NCBI GenBank assembly: GCA_019115445.1
Contig: DXDP01000136.1
Coordinates: 1-32,026 of the forward strand
Direction: 5' to 3'
Origin: Candidatus Nocardiopsis merdipullorum
Lineage (GTDB): Bacteria > Actinomycetota > Actinomycetes > Streptosporangiales > Streptosporangiaceae
Length of the DNA: 32,026 nucleotides
Made by a program: the position numbers and the translations under genes. Positions 23,201-30,665 of this stretch are shown here, in pieces. How positions within the stretch are numbered: the first letter of the stretch is position 1; each line of letters begins with the position of its first letter. The notes under the pieces were generated by a model. That model did not search any database, had not been told where the DNA came from, and was given only the letters and a program-made list of their open reading frames with translations.

Positions 23201-24525
23201 TCGATCGTGTCCTCGGGCTCAGGGAGCGCCCGTCGACGCAGAGCTTCTTGGAAGAGTTCGTCGTCCACGTCGGGAACGGCACCGTAACGTCCGGTCAGGT
23301 AACGACGGGTGCGGTTGTCATCACCCCTGGGTTTGAAGTCACTGAGCGGGTAGATCGTGCTTCTTCCCTGCCTGTCCTTGTCCACGAACCAGATGTGGTC
23401 GCGTTTGAGGGCCTCCTCACCACGAATACGACCCAGCAGGGCAGCATCGTGACTGGTGAACAGCAGTTGAGCACCGTGGGGATTCTGTTCCTCGTCCCGG
23501 AAAAGCGATATGATCCGCGCGGAGAGGTAGGGGTGCAGACTGGTGTCGATCTCATCGACCACCAATACGCCCCCGGTCTTCAGGACTCGCTGGGCCTCAT
23601 AGGCCATCATCACGAATGCTCGCGTGCCGAGGGACTCCTGTTTCCAGTCGAAACCTGCGCCTTCCGAGGCTTCCAGGTGATGGAAGAGAAGATTCGATTC
23701 TGTCGGAAACAACGCGTTTTGAACCGAAACTTCTCTGAAGGCAGCCGCTCGTCCACGTACTTCCCGTTTCCGGGTCGTCGCGATCGATCCGGACCGGGAC
23801 ACATCCGCTTCTGTCCCGCCGTAGCCCTCCTGAAGCTCGAGTCTTCGGATACCGGTATCGGCAGAGGCGAGCATGTCACTCAGAAGCCGTACATCCTCCT
23901 CGGTGATCCAGTTCTTCCGCAGCCATTGAGGCCGGTCCGACGTCCGTTCGTCGGCGAACACCAAGTTCTCCGAAAACCACTGATAGACCTGCTCGACCTC
24001 CTCGTTGGAGGCACGGGCTGCGACGGTGAGGAACAGAACGTTCGGTCCGGTGAGGTCCTCGGCCCGTCGAAGCTTGACCGAGACCGATTCCCCGAAGGTG
24101 AAACTTTCCTCGTCCCGTTCGAACACGACACGTTTGCGTCGCCTCGGGTAGCTGTAGAGCCACTCCTCCACGACACGATCGTCGTCCACAGCGAAACCGT
24201 AGGTGTGACGCACTCCGGAAAGCATCAGGTCGACCACGAAGACCGACGGTTCCTCAGCGGCCTCGTTGCTCAGGGCAAAGGGCTCCCGTCGAACACCTCC
24301 GCCCGGTTCGTTGTCACGCATGGACCAGCGCACGGTTTCCTGCATGAGGCCGAGTGCGTCCAACACGTTGGATTTTCCAGAGGCGTTGGCACCGAAGATC
24401 CCGGTGACCGTCAGCGCCTCCCAGTCCGCTTCTTCTGGGGTCGCGTCATCGTAGACGGGTGTGAGGAGGACCTGCTGCTCGTCACGGATGGACTTGTGGT
24501 TCTCCACGCGAAAACTCAGCAACAC
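23197..24525 (-). CDS. RloA-like AAA/ABC-type ATPase (AAA_15/OLD-like)
   Basis: A 442-residue ATPase. FRVENHKSIRDEQQVLL at the N-terminus is typical of RecF/OLD/AAA_15 proteins. The Walker A is GANASGKS (45-52), a signature-like motif reads ESLGTRAF (297-304), Walker B LVVDEIDTSLHP (321-332) and the switch His TSHD (357-360). It lacks a fused TOPRIM nuclease, which is supplied by the next gene. Relatives include RloA and the ATPase AriA of the PARIS anti-phage system; most sense phage proteins and release a toxic nuclease. GTG 24525 is preceded by GAGGAAAG. Its codon use is less GC-biased than the hem genes nearby, compatible with acquisition. Confidence 0.88.
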   Translation of the reverse strand: MLLSFRVENHKSIRDEQQVLLTPVYDDATPEEADWEALTVTGIFGANASGKSNVLDALGLMQETVRWSMRDNEPGGGVRREPFALSNEAAEEPSVFVVDLMLSGVRHTYGFAVDDDRVVEEWLYSYPRRRKRVVFERDEESFTFGESVSVKLRRAEDLTGPNVLFLTVAARASNEEVEQVYQWFSENLVFADERTSDRPQWLRKNWITEEDVRLLSDMLASADTGIRRLELQEGYGGTEADVSRSGSIATTRKREVRGRAAAFREVSVQNALFPTESNLLFHHLEASEGAGFDWKQESLGTRAFVMMAYEAQRVLKTGGVLVVDEIDTSLHPYLSARIISLFRDEEQNPHGAQLLFTSHDAALLGRIRGEEALKRDHIWFVDKDRQGRSTIYPLSDFKPRGDDNRTRRYLTGRYGAVPDVDDELFQEALRRRALPEPEDTIE

Positions 24526-24615
24526 GGCGTGCTCTTTCCTCGGAATCAGGAGGCTTCACCGCTTTCTTCGCGGAAAAACCACACGGGAAACATACCGTCA
24601 CCACCTTGACACAAA

Positions 24616-24654
24616 CCACGCGCCCCGGGCCGGTCACCGGCACAGGGCGCGTGG
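24616..24654 (-). terminator. Terminator of the PAP2 gene
   Basis: CCACGCGCCC (24616-24625) pairs with GGGCGCGTGG (24645-24654). Inside the loop GCCGGT-C-ACCGGC forms a second small stem. On the reverse strand the hairpin is followed by TTTGTGT. It sits 17 bases past the PAP2 stop in the direction of transcription reversed from the next gene's promoter, so it should separate PAP2 from the downstream rloA gene. Confidence 0.7.
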
Positions 24655-24671
24655 AAGGACCGTGTCGGGGA

Positions 24672-25328
24672 TCAGTTCCCCGGGTGGGACCCGTGAGGGA
24701 CGCCGACGTCTTCCCCGGAAGGGTGATCGGCTCGTAGCAGGGGACGCAGGCGCTCGAACTCGGCGAGACGGTCGACCACCGCGGTGAGCGGGCGGGACAG
24801 GGCCAGCGAGACCAGGACTGCGACGGTGGCACCCAGGAGCAGGCCCGCTGTGACGTCATGAGGGTAGTGAGCACCGACGAAGACCCGTGAGAAGGCCTCC
24901 ATGACCGCGATGAGTGCGGCCGGGAACGCCATGCGGTACCAGGTGAGGACGATGGCCGCTGCGGCCGCGCCGGCGATGGTGGCGTGGTTGCTCGGGAAGG
25001 ACCAGTCACCGATCGGGTCACAGGTGGCGATGGTGGTCAGGTCGGTCATCGCCTGGCACGGACGCAGTTGCTCGAAGAACAACTTGACGGTCCGACTGGC
25101 CAGGTAGGCGATGACGGTCGCCGCCGGCGCGAACAGGGCGAGGCCGACCGCCCGTGAACTTCGGGAGCGAGCCCGCCACCAGGCGGCGACGAAGAGGACC
25201 GCGAAGATGACGAGCAGCAGATCCGTGCCCGCCTTCGCGGCGCTCTGCGCCCAGGGGTCGAGCTCGGTGGAGAGCTCGATCATGGCCCTGGACCAGGCGG
25301 AGCTGACGGCGAAGATCTCGGAGATCAT
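24672..25328 (-). CDS. PAP2-family phosphatase (membrane)
   Basis: A 218-residue integral membrane phosphatase with about five or six membrane helices. It carries the three type 2 phosphatidic-acid-phosphatase motifs: KLFFEQLRP, WSFPSNHATIAG and SRVFVGAHYPHD. The catalytic His residues lie in the last two. Likely substrates are undecaprenyl pyrophosphate, phosphatidic acid or another lipid phosphate, acting on the outer face of the membrane. The ATG at 25328 follows GGAGAG; the longer frame (from 25397) would add 23 non-conserved residues. It is divergent from rraA. Confidence 0.9.
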   Translation of the reverse strand: MISEIFAVSSAWSRAMIELSTELDPWAQSAAKAGTDLLLVIFAVLFVAAWWRARSRSSRAVGLALFAPAATVIAYLASRTVKLFFEQLRPCQAMTDLTTIATCDPIGDWSFPSNHATIAGAAAAAIVLTWYRMAFPAALIAVMEAFSRVFVGAHYPHDVTAGLLLGATVAVLVSLALSRPLTAVVDRLAEFERLRPLLRADHPSGEDVGVPHGSHPGN

Positions 25329-25622
25329 CTCTCTCCATAGAGGTTGTGCGAGGGAAGGGACGAACGAGCAAGAAAGAACCGGACACCTTCCCGCCACGAA
25401 GTGACGAAAGCCCCATGATGCGGTGACAGGAAAGTCCTGGTCCTGTCATAACTTAAACCGTTCGGGGCCACGGAAGGACCGATGTGCGTGAAGGAGTGGG
25501 ACACAAATCGAGGAGGGGGCCACCGAACCTTGATGAACCGGCCAGTAACTTAGGGGTGTCCCTGGGGTGTGTTCCGCCTCCGGCGAGCACGCCCTGTGTC
25601 CTCTCATAGAACTGGAGCCGAC

Positions 25623-26105
25623 ATGGCCACCGATTTCACCACAGCCGACCTGATCGACGAGCACGGCGACACCTTGCGCAGCTGCGCCACGCAGTTCCGC
25701 GGATACGGTGGGCGCGCCTTCTTCGCCGGTCCGATCCGCACCGTCAAGTGCCACGAGGACAACGGCCTGGTCAAGCAGGTCCTCAACACCCCCGGCGAGG
25801 GTGCCGTGCTGGTCGTGGACGGGGGCGGATCCTTGCGCTCGGCACTGATGGGCGACCTGATCGCCGAGGCCGCCGTGACCAACGGTTGGTCCGGGGTGGT
25901 CATCAACGGAGCGGTACGCGACACCGCCGCTCTTGGTGGTCTCGACCTGGGGGTCAAGGCCCTGGGTTCCAACCCTCGCAAGTCGCTCAAGGACGCCGCC
26001 GGGCGCCTGGACGTGCCCGTCTCCTTCGGTGAGGTCACCTTCGTCCCGGGAGAATGGCTCTACAGCGACCACGACGGCATCGTGGTCAACACCACACGTG
26101 TCTGA
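25623..26105 (+). CDS. rraA: RraA-like protein (RNase E activity regulator / HMG aldolase family)
   Basis: A 160-residue protein close to RraA. It has [17 protein letters not shown] at the start, then the family core [25 protein letters not shown], including the Gly-Asp and Arg-Asp residues that in class II HMG/oxaloacetate aldolases bind metal and substrate. The text [16 protein letters not shown] closes the domain. In E. coli RraA binds RNase E and slows RNA decay; in actinobacteria the same fold may instead act as an aldolase, so the role is not settled. ATG at 25623 is preceded by GGAG. The 3' end converges with the prim-pol-like gene (31-base gap). Confidence 0.9.
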   Translation: MATDFTTADLIDEHGDTLRSCATQFRGYGGRAFFAGPIRTVKCHEDNGLVKQVLNTPGEGAVLVVDGGGSLRSALMGDLIAEAAVTNGWSGVVINGAVRDTAALGGLDLGVKALGSNPRKSLKDAAGRLDVPVSFGEVTFVPGEWLYSDHDGIVVNTTRV

Positions 26106-26136
26106 CCCCTGAACACCCCGTGGCCCCATGTTCCGT

Positions 26137-26787
26137 TCAGTCGGCGAATTCCTCGCTGGTGTCGGAGAGGATGTCCAGGACCGCGATCGGGTCGGGCAGG
26201 ACCACCTGTCCCTCGTCCGCACGGGGGTTACGGATCCAGGTGACACGGCCACCGGGGGACAGCGCCGACGGTGCCCCCAGGACGTAACTGTCTCGGCAGT
26301 GCCAGCGCAGTCCGGGCATCTCGTCGACGGTCTCGGGGACGCAGTCCAGCCGGCAGGACCACCACTCGTCCTCGTCCACCGACGAACGGGTGGCCACGAA
26401 GAACAAATATCGGTCTTCCACAGAAGCGACCGGGCCCGCGGGAAGGCCGGCACGCCCCATCCGGGTCAGGGCCATCACACCTGCTGCTCGGGGGACGTCG
26501 AAAACGTCGAAGACCCGCCCGGTCGGCAGGACGACGTTGGCGTGGGGGTCGGCGGCCCACCAGCGCCGGATCGTGTCGGCGTCGGTGCTCGCCTCCACCC
26601 CCCAGGCAGCGGTGACCGGGTGAGCGGCCGGAGCGGGACAGCCGATCCGGTCACACGTACACGCACGGTCCTCTCCCGGGGCCGCACCGCGCACCACCGG
26701 CCAACCCATCTCCGCGTAGAGCAGCGCGGACTCCATCATGCTGTCCACCGCGTGTCGCCGTTTCCGTCGGCGCAACATGTCCACCAT
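26137..26787 (-). CDS. Prim-pol-like (bifunctional DNA primase/polymerase N-terminal) protein
   Basis: A 216-residue protein of the actinobacterial prim-pol-like family. It has a Cys/His cluster CTCDRIGCPAPAAHP (43-57), WWAADPHANVVLPTGR, and an acidic strand VFDVFDVPRAAGVMAL where prim-pol enzymes keep their metal-binding Asp pair. Stand-alone proteins of this type are widespread in Streptomyces and relatives and lack the helicase domain of plasmid primases. Catalytic activity is uncertain and a regulatory role is possible. ATG at 26787 is preceded by AGAGG. It lies 96 bases downstream of hemB on the same strand, so it may be at the end of the hem operon. Confidence 0.75.
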   Translation of the reverse strand: MVDMLRRRKRRHAVDSMMESALLYAEMGWPVVRGAAPGEDRACTCDRIGCPAPAAHPVTAAWGVEASTDADTIRRWWAADPHANVVLPTGRVFDVFDVPRAAGVMALTRMGRAGLPAGPVASVEDRYLFFVATRSSVDEDEWWSCRLDCVPETVDEMPGLRWHCRDSYVLGAPSALSPGGRVTWIRNPRADEGQVVLPDPIAVLDILSDTSEEFAD

Positions 26788-26883
26788 GGGGCCTCTCGCG
26801 AATCATCCTTGTTCTCGGCGCGGCCGGGGCGGGGAAGGGGCCCGCGCCCGGCGGCCGCGACCGGGACGATCAGGCCTGTGATG

Positions 26884-27882
26884 TCACCGGAGCAGACGAG
26901 CGGCCTCGGTCGCCCAATAAGTGAGGATCTGTTCGGCGCCGGCCCTTCGGTAGGAGGTGAGTACTTCCAGGACGGCCCGTTCACGTTCGAGCCATCCCCG
27001 TTCGGCCGCTGCCTCGATCATGGCGTACTCGCCACTGACTTGATAGGCCGACACAGGTACCGGGGAGGACTCGGCGACCTTGGCCACGATGTCCAGATAG
27101 GCCAATCCGGGTTTGACCATCACCATGTCGGCCCCTTCGGCCACGTCCAGGGCCACCTCACGCAACGCCTCGCGGGCGTTGGCGGGGTCCTGCTGGTAGC
27201 CGGAGCGGTCCCCGAACTGGGGGGCGCCCTCGGCCGCTTCTCGGAACGGGCCGTAGAAGACCGACGCGTACTTGGCCGCGTAGGCCAGGATCGGTACCTG
27301 GGTGTGCCCGGTCCGATCCAGGCCGGCCCGGATCGCCGCGACCTGACCGTCCATCATCCCGCTGGGTGCGACCACGGTCGCGCCCGCCTCGGCCTGGGCC
27401 GTGGCAACGGAGGCGTATCGCTCCAAGGTCAGGTCGTTGTCGACGTGACCCTCGGTTTCCAACGGCCCACAGTGCCCGTGATCGGTGTACTCACACAGGC
27501 ACAGGTCGGCCATGAGGACGATGTCGTCACCGACCTCGGCGGACAGGTCACGCAACGCCACCTGCACGACACCGTCGGGGTCGTCGGCCTGGGAACCGGC
27601 GGTGTCCTTGTGTTCGGGGACACCGAACAGCATCAGCCCACCCACACCGGCCTGGGCGGCTTCGGTGGCGGCCTTGCGCAGGCTGTCCCGGGTGTGCTGC
27701 ACCTGGCCCGGCATGGAAGAGATCGGTACCGGCTCGGTGAGCCCTTCCTTGACGAACATCGGCAGGACGAGGTCCTCCGGACGCACCCGGGTTTCGGCGA
27801 CCAGGCGGCGCAACGCCTCACCTCGACGCAGGCGGCGGGGCCGGGCGGCGGGAAATGCGGCGTCGGAACTGAAGGTGGTCAC
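26884..27882 (-). CDS. hemB: Porphobilinogen synthase (delta-aminolevulinic acid dehydratase)
   Basis: It condenses two 5-aminolevulinate molecules into porphobilinogen. The 332-residue protein has the metal-binding region DLCLCEYTDHGHCG (three Cys, so a zinc-type site), the first active-site Lys in LAYAAKYASVFYGPFR, and the Schiff-base Lys in MVMVKPGLAYLD. RPRRLRRGEALRRLVAETRV is the usual N-terminal arm. GTG at 27882 follows GGAG at seven-base spacing. It starts 47 bases after the hemD stop and belongs to the hemA-hemC-hemD-hemB run. Confidence 0.96.
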   Translation of the reverse strand: MTTFSSDAAFPAARPRRLRRGEALRRLVAETRVRPEDLVLPMFVKEGLTEPVPISSMPGQVQHTRDSLRKAATEAAQAGVGGLMLFGVPEHKDTAGSQADDPDGVVQVALRDLSAEVGDDIVLMADLCLCEYTDHGHCGPLETEGHVDNDLTLERYASVATAQAEAGATVVAPSGMMDGQVAAIRAGLDRTGHTQVPILAYAAKYASVFYGPFREAAEGAPQFGDRSGYQQDPANAREALREVALDVAEGADMVMVKPGLAYLDIVAKVAESSPVPVSAYQVSGEYAMIEAAAERGWLERERAVLEVLTSYRRAGAEQILTYWATEAARLLR

Positions 27883-27929
27883 GTCGAAACTCCCGAGGGT
27901 GTGGTGCGGGTGGAGCTGCGGTGCGCGGT

Positions 27930-29612
27930 TCAGAGCTTGCGGCGTCGGCCACGGCGTTTCTGGCTCGGCTTGAGGACGGGCTTGCCCGCCTCGATCGCTT
28001 CGCGGCGTTTCTCGACACCGTACTGCCCCAGTGCTTTCGCAAGAGCCAGAACCGAAGCTTTCGGTGCCATGACGTCCACGCGCAGCCCGAACTCGATGGC
28101 GGTCTTCTCGGTCTCCGGGCCGATCACGGCGATCGCGGTGGTGTTGTGCGGTTTGCCCGCGATCCCCACCAGGTTCCGGACCGTGGAGGAGGAAGTGAAC
28201 AGCACGGCGTCGAAGGCGCCGCCCTTGATCGCCTCCCGGGTGGGCTGGGGCGGGGGCGAGGCGCGAACGGTCCGGTAGGCCGTGACGTCGTCGACCTCCC
28301 AGCCCTTGTCGACAAGGCCCGCGGAAAGGACCTCGGTGGCGATGTCGGCCCGGGGCAGCAGGACCCGTTCGATGGGGTCGATCTCGGCGTCGTAGGGAGG
28401 CCAGGCAGCGGCCAGTCCAGCACCGGACTGTTGGTCCTCGGGCGGGGCGAGGTCGGGCTCGATCCCGAAGTCACGCACGGCCTGACCGGTGGCCTCCCCG
28501 ACCACCGCGACCTTGACCCCGGCGAAGGCGCGGGCGTCCAGGCCGTAGGACTCCAGCCGTTCACGGATGGCTTTGACGGCGTTGACAGAGGTGAAGGCCA
28601 CCCACTGGTAGCGGCCGGTGACCAGGCCACGGACGGCCCGTTCCATCTGTTGCGGGGTGCGCGGGGGCTCCACGGAGATGGTGGGTACTTCCTCGGGTAC
28701 CGCGCCGTACTCGCGCAGCTGCTCGGACAGGGCCGGGGCCTGTTCCCTGGTGCGGGGAACCAGGACCCGCCAGCCGAACAGTGGCATCGATTCGTACCAG
28801 GACAGTTCTTTCTGACGGTCCGTGGCCCCACCGACGATCATGAGCGCGGGCTGGACGAGGTGGTGGTTCTTGGCGTCCTTCTGCCTCAGTTCCGTCATGA
28901 GCCGGGACAGTGTGGATGTGACGGTGGTCTGGCGCGTGGTGCCGCTCGCACGCACGACCGAGACAGGGGTGGAGCCGGGACGTCCCCCTGCGACCAAGGA
29001 CTTGCACACCACGTCGAACCCGGGCCCTTGGTGTTCGGGGGCCTCTCCGGTCGGTGCATCGGCCCCCAGGATCACCAGGGTGGCGTCACCGGCGGCCGCG
29101 TCCGCCCAGTCGACGGGCTTCTCACCGCGCGCGTTGAGGACACGGATCTCGTTCTCGTCACCGGTCAGCAGGGGCACACCGGCAAAGGTCGGCCCCGCGG
29201 TGATGGAGGACAGGCCAGGGGCGACCTCGACCTCGATGTCGGCTTTTTGGCACGCGGCGACGAGTTCGGCCCCGCGGCACGCGATGAGAGGATCCCCGGG
29301 GTAGAGGCGGGCGACCCGTTTACCTTCCCTGGCGTGGGAGAGCACGATGCCGTTGAGGTCGTCGCCGCAGGTCTCGGCCTCGACCACGGACACGTCCTCG
29401 GAGCAGTGCTTGAGGATTTCGGAGCGAAAACCGGCGAACTCCTCGGATGTCTGTTCACGGAGGGTGATGACCACGTCGGCCTGGCTCAGCAGCTCAGCGG
29501 CGCGCAGCGTCAGCAGGTCGGCGCTTCCGGGCCCTGTACCGACGAGGGTGACGTGCCCCGACCGGGCCACCAGGTGCGGCTCCTCCGGTTGAGGGTTGGC
29601 GTTGGCGTTCAC
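27930..29612 (-). CDS. hemD: Uroporphyrinogen-III synthase fused to a SUMT-like methyltransferase domain
   Basis: A 560-residue fusion. The N-terminal 250 residues resemble uroporphyrinogen-III C-methyltransferase (VTLVGTGPGSADLLTLRAAELL, ARLYPGDPLIACRGAELV, VAPGLSSITAGPTFAGVPLL), but key loops differ: the SAM motif GGDP reads PGDP and the usual MG pair is missing, so it may be inactive or altered. From about residue 275 (PLFGWRVLVPRT) to 530 lies the HemD domain, with FTSVNAVKAIRERL and DAVLFTSSSTVRNLV, which closes hydroxymethylbilane to uroporphyrinogen III. A Lys/Arg-rich tail ends the protein. GTG 29612 follows AGGAG at eight-base spacing. hemC lies 96 bases upstream. Confidence 0.93.
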   Translation of the reverse strand: MNANANPQPEEPHLVARSGHVTLVGTGPGSADLLTLRAAELLSQADVVITLREQTSEEFAGFRSEILKHCSEDVSVVEAETCGDDLNGIVLSHAREGKRVARLYPGDPLIACRGAELVAACQKADIEVEVAPGLSSITAGPTFAGVPLLTGDENEIRVLNARGEKPVDWADAAAGDATLVILGADAPTGEAPEHQGPGFDVVCKSLVAGGRPGSTPVSVVRASGTTRQTTVTSTLSRLMTELRQKDAKNHHLVQPALMIVGGATDRQKELSWYESMPLFGWRVLVPRTREQAPALSEQLREYGAVPEEVPTISVEPPRTPQQMERAVRGLVTGRYQWVAFTSVNAVKAIRERLESYGLDARAFAGVKVAVVGEATGQAVRDFGIEPDLAPPEDQQSGAGLAAAWPPYDAEIDPIERVLLPRADIATEVLSAGLVDKGWEVDDVTAYRTVRASPPPQPTREAIKGGAFDAVLFTSSSTVRNLVGIAGKPHNTTAIAVIGPETEKTAIEFGLRVDVMAPKASVLALAKALGQYGVEKRREAIEAGKPVLKPSQKRRGRRRKL

Positions 29613-29708
29613 TTACTGGACTCCTCTGTGTGGTTCGTCTCCGCCTCCGGGCACGTGCGGGGGCGACGACGAGCGGCGGGGTGACGGGTGCCCGCCGCTG
29701 GTTCCTGC

Positions 29709-30665
29709 TCAGACTCCGCCTCTCTCGGCGAAAGCCTCGGCGACGATGCGATCGGCGCCCTCCGCGATCATCTGTCGAGCCAGATCACGGCCGAGCCCCG
29801 TGGCCGCCTCGAGGTCGGTCGGAGAGGCGATGTCGATGGTTTTTTCACGGCGTACCGCTTCGCTGCCGTTGGTGGCAACGACCGCGGCACGCAGTCGGAG
29901 ACGGCCGTCCGCGTATTCGGCGTAGGAGCCGACGGGTGCGGCACACCCTGCTTCGAGTTCGGCGAGTACGACGCGCTCGGCGACGACCTCCACCCGGGTG
30001 GCGGGGTGTTCGACCGCCGACAGGTAGGACAGGTCGTTGCTCTCACGCTCCGCCAGACATTCGACGGCCAGGGCGCCCTGCCCCGGTGCGGGCAACATCT
30101 GTTCCGGTTCGAAGACGTCGGTGACGTCATCGCGGCGGCCCACGCGGCCGAGTCCGGCGTATGCCAGCACCACGGCGTCGACCTCACCGGAGGTGACCTT
30201 GCCCAGACGGGTCTCTGCGTTGCCCCGGATGGGCACGTACACCAGGTCGGGGCGCAGGGCCGCCAGTTGGGCGACACGGCGTGGTGAGCCTGTACCGATC
30301 TTGGCCCCGGCGGGCAGGTCGGCGAACTTCAGACCGTCGCGGGCGCACAGGGCATCACGCGGGTCGTCACGTTCGGGGATCGCCGTCAGGACCAGGCCTT
30401 CCGCGGGTGTGGTCGGCAGGTCCTTGAGCGAGTGGACGGCGAAGTCGATCCTTCCGGACATGAGTTCGTCACGCAGCGCGTTGACGAACACACCGGTCCC
30501 ACCGAGCTGGGTCAGGTGGGCTCTGCTGACGTCACCGAAGCTGGTGACCAGTTCCAGTTCGATCTCCTGGCCGGTGCGCTCCGTGATGGTGTCGGCGATC
30601 CCTTGGGACTGAGTGGTCGCCATGGTGCTGCGACGGGTACCGAGTTTGGCGGGCGTGCCGGTCAT
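29709..30665 (-). CDS. hemC: Hydroxymethylbilane synthase (porphobilinogen deaminase)
   Basis: It links four porphobilinogens into hydroxymethylbilane. The 318-residue protein has the typical KLGTRRSTMATTQSQ N-terminus, the catalytic Asp in DFAVHSLKDLPT, GTGSPRRVAQL, and the Cys that anchors the dipyrromethane cofactor in LEAGCAAPVGSYAEY. Its ATG overlaps the hemA stop as ATGA, so the two are translationally coupled. Confidence 0.96.
   Translation of the reverse strand: MTGTPAKLGTRRSTMATTQSQGIADTITERTGQEIELELVTSFGDVSRAHLTQLGGTGVFVNALRDELMSGRIDFAVHSLKDLPTTPAEGLVLTAIPERDDPRDALCARDGLKFADLPAGAKIGTGSPRRVAQLAALRPDLVYVPIRGNAETRLGKVTSGEVDAVVLAYAGLGRVGRRDDVTDVFEPEQMLPAPGQGALAVECLAERESNDLSYLSAVEHPATRVEVVAERVVLAELEAGCAAPVGSYAEYADGRLRLRAAVVATNGSEAVRREKTIDIASPTDLEAATGLGRDLARQMIAEGADRIVAEAFAERGGV

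Noticed and set aside
23248-24609. 453-codon forward open frame
   Set aside because: Exactly antisense to the RloA-like ATPase, whose Walker motifs are intact.
26128-28278. 716-codon forward open frame
   Set aside because: It is antisense to the prim-pol-like gene, hemB and part of hemD, all of which carry clear family motifs. Long antisense frames are common in GC-rich DNA.
27921-29684. 587-codon forward open frame
   Set aside because: Antisense shadow of the hemD fusion; low-complexity Gly/Asp-rich text with no recognisable domain.
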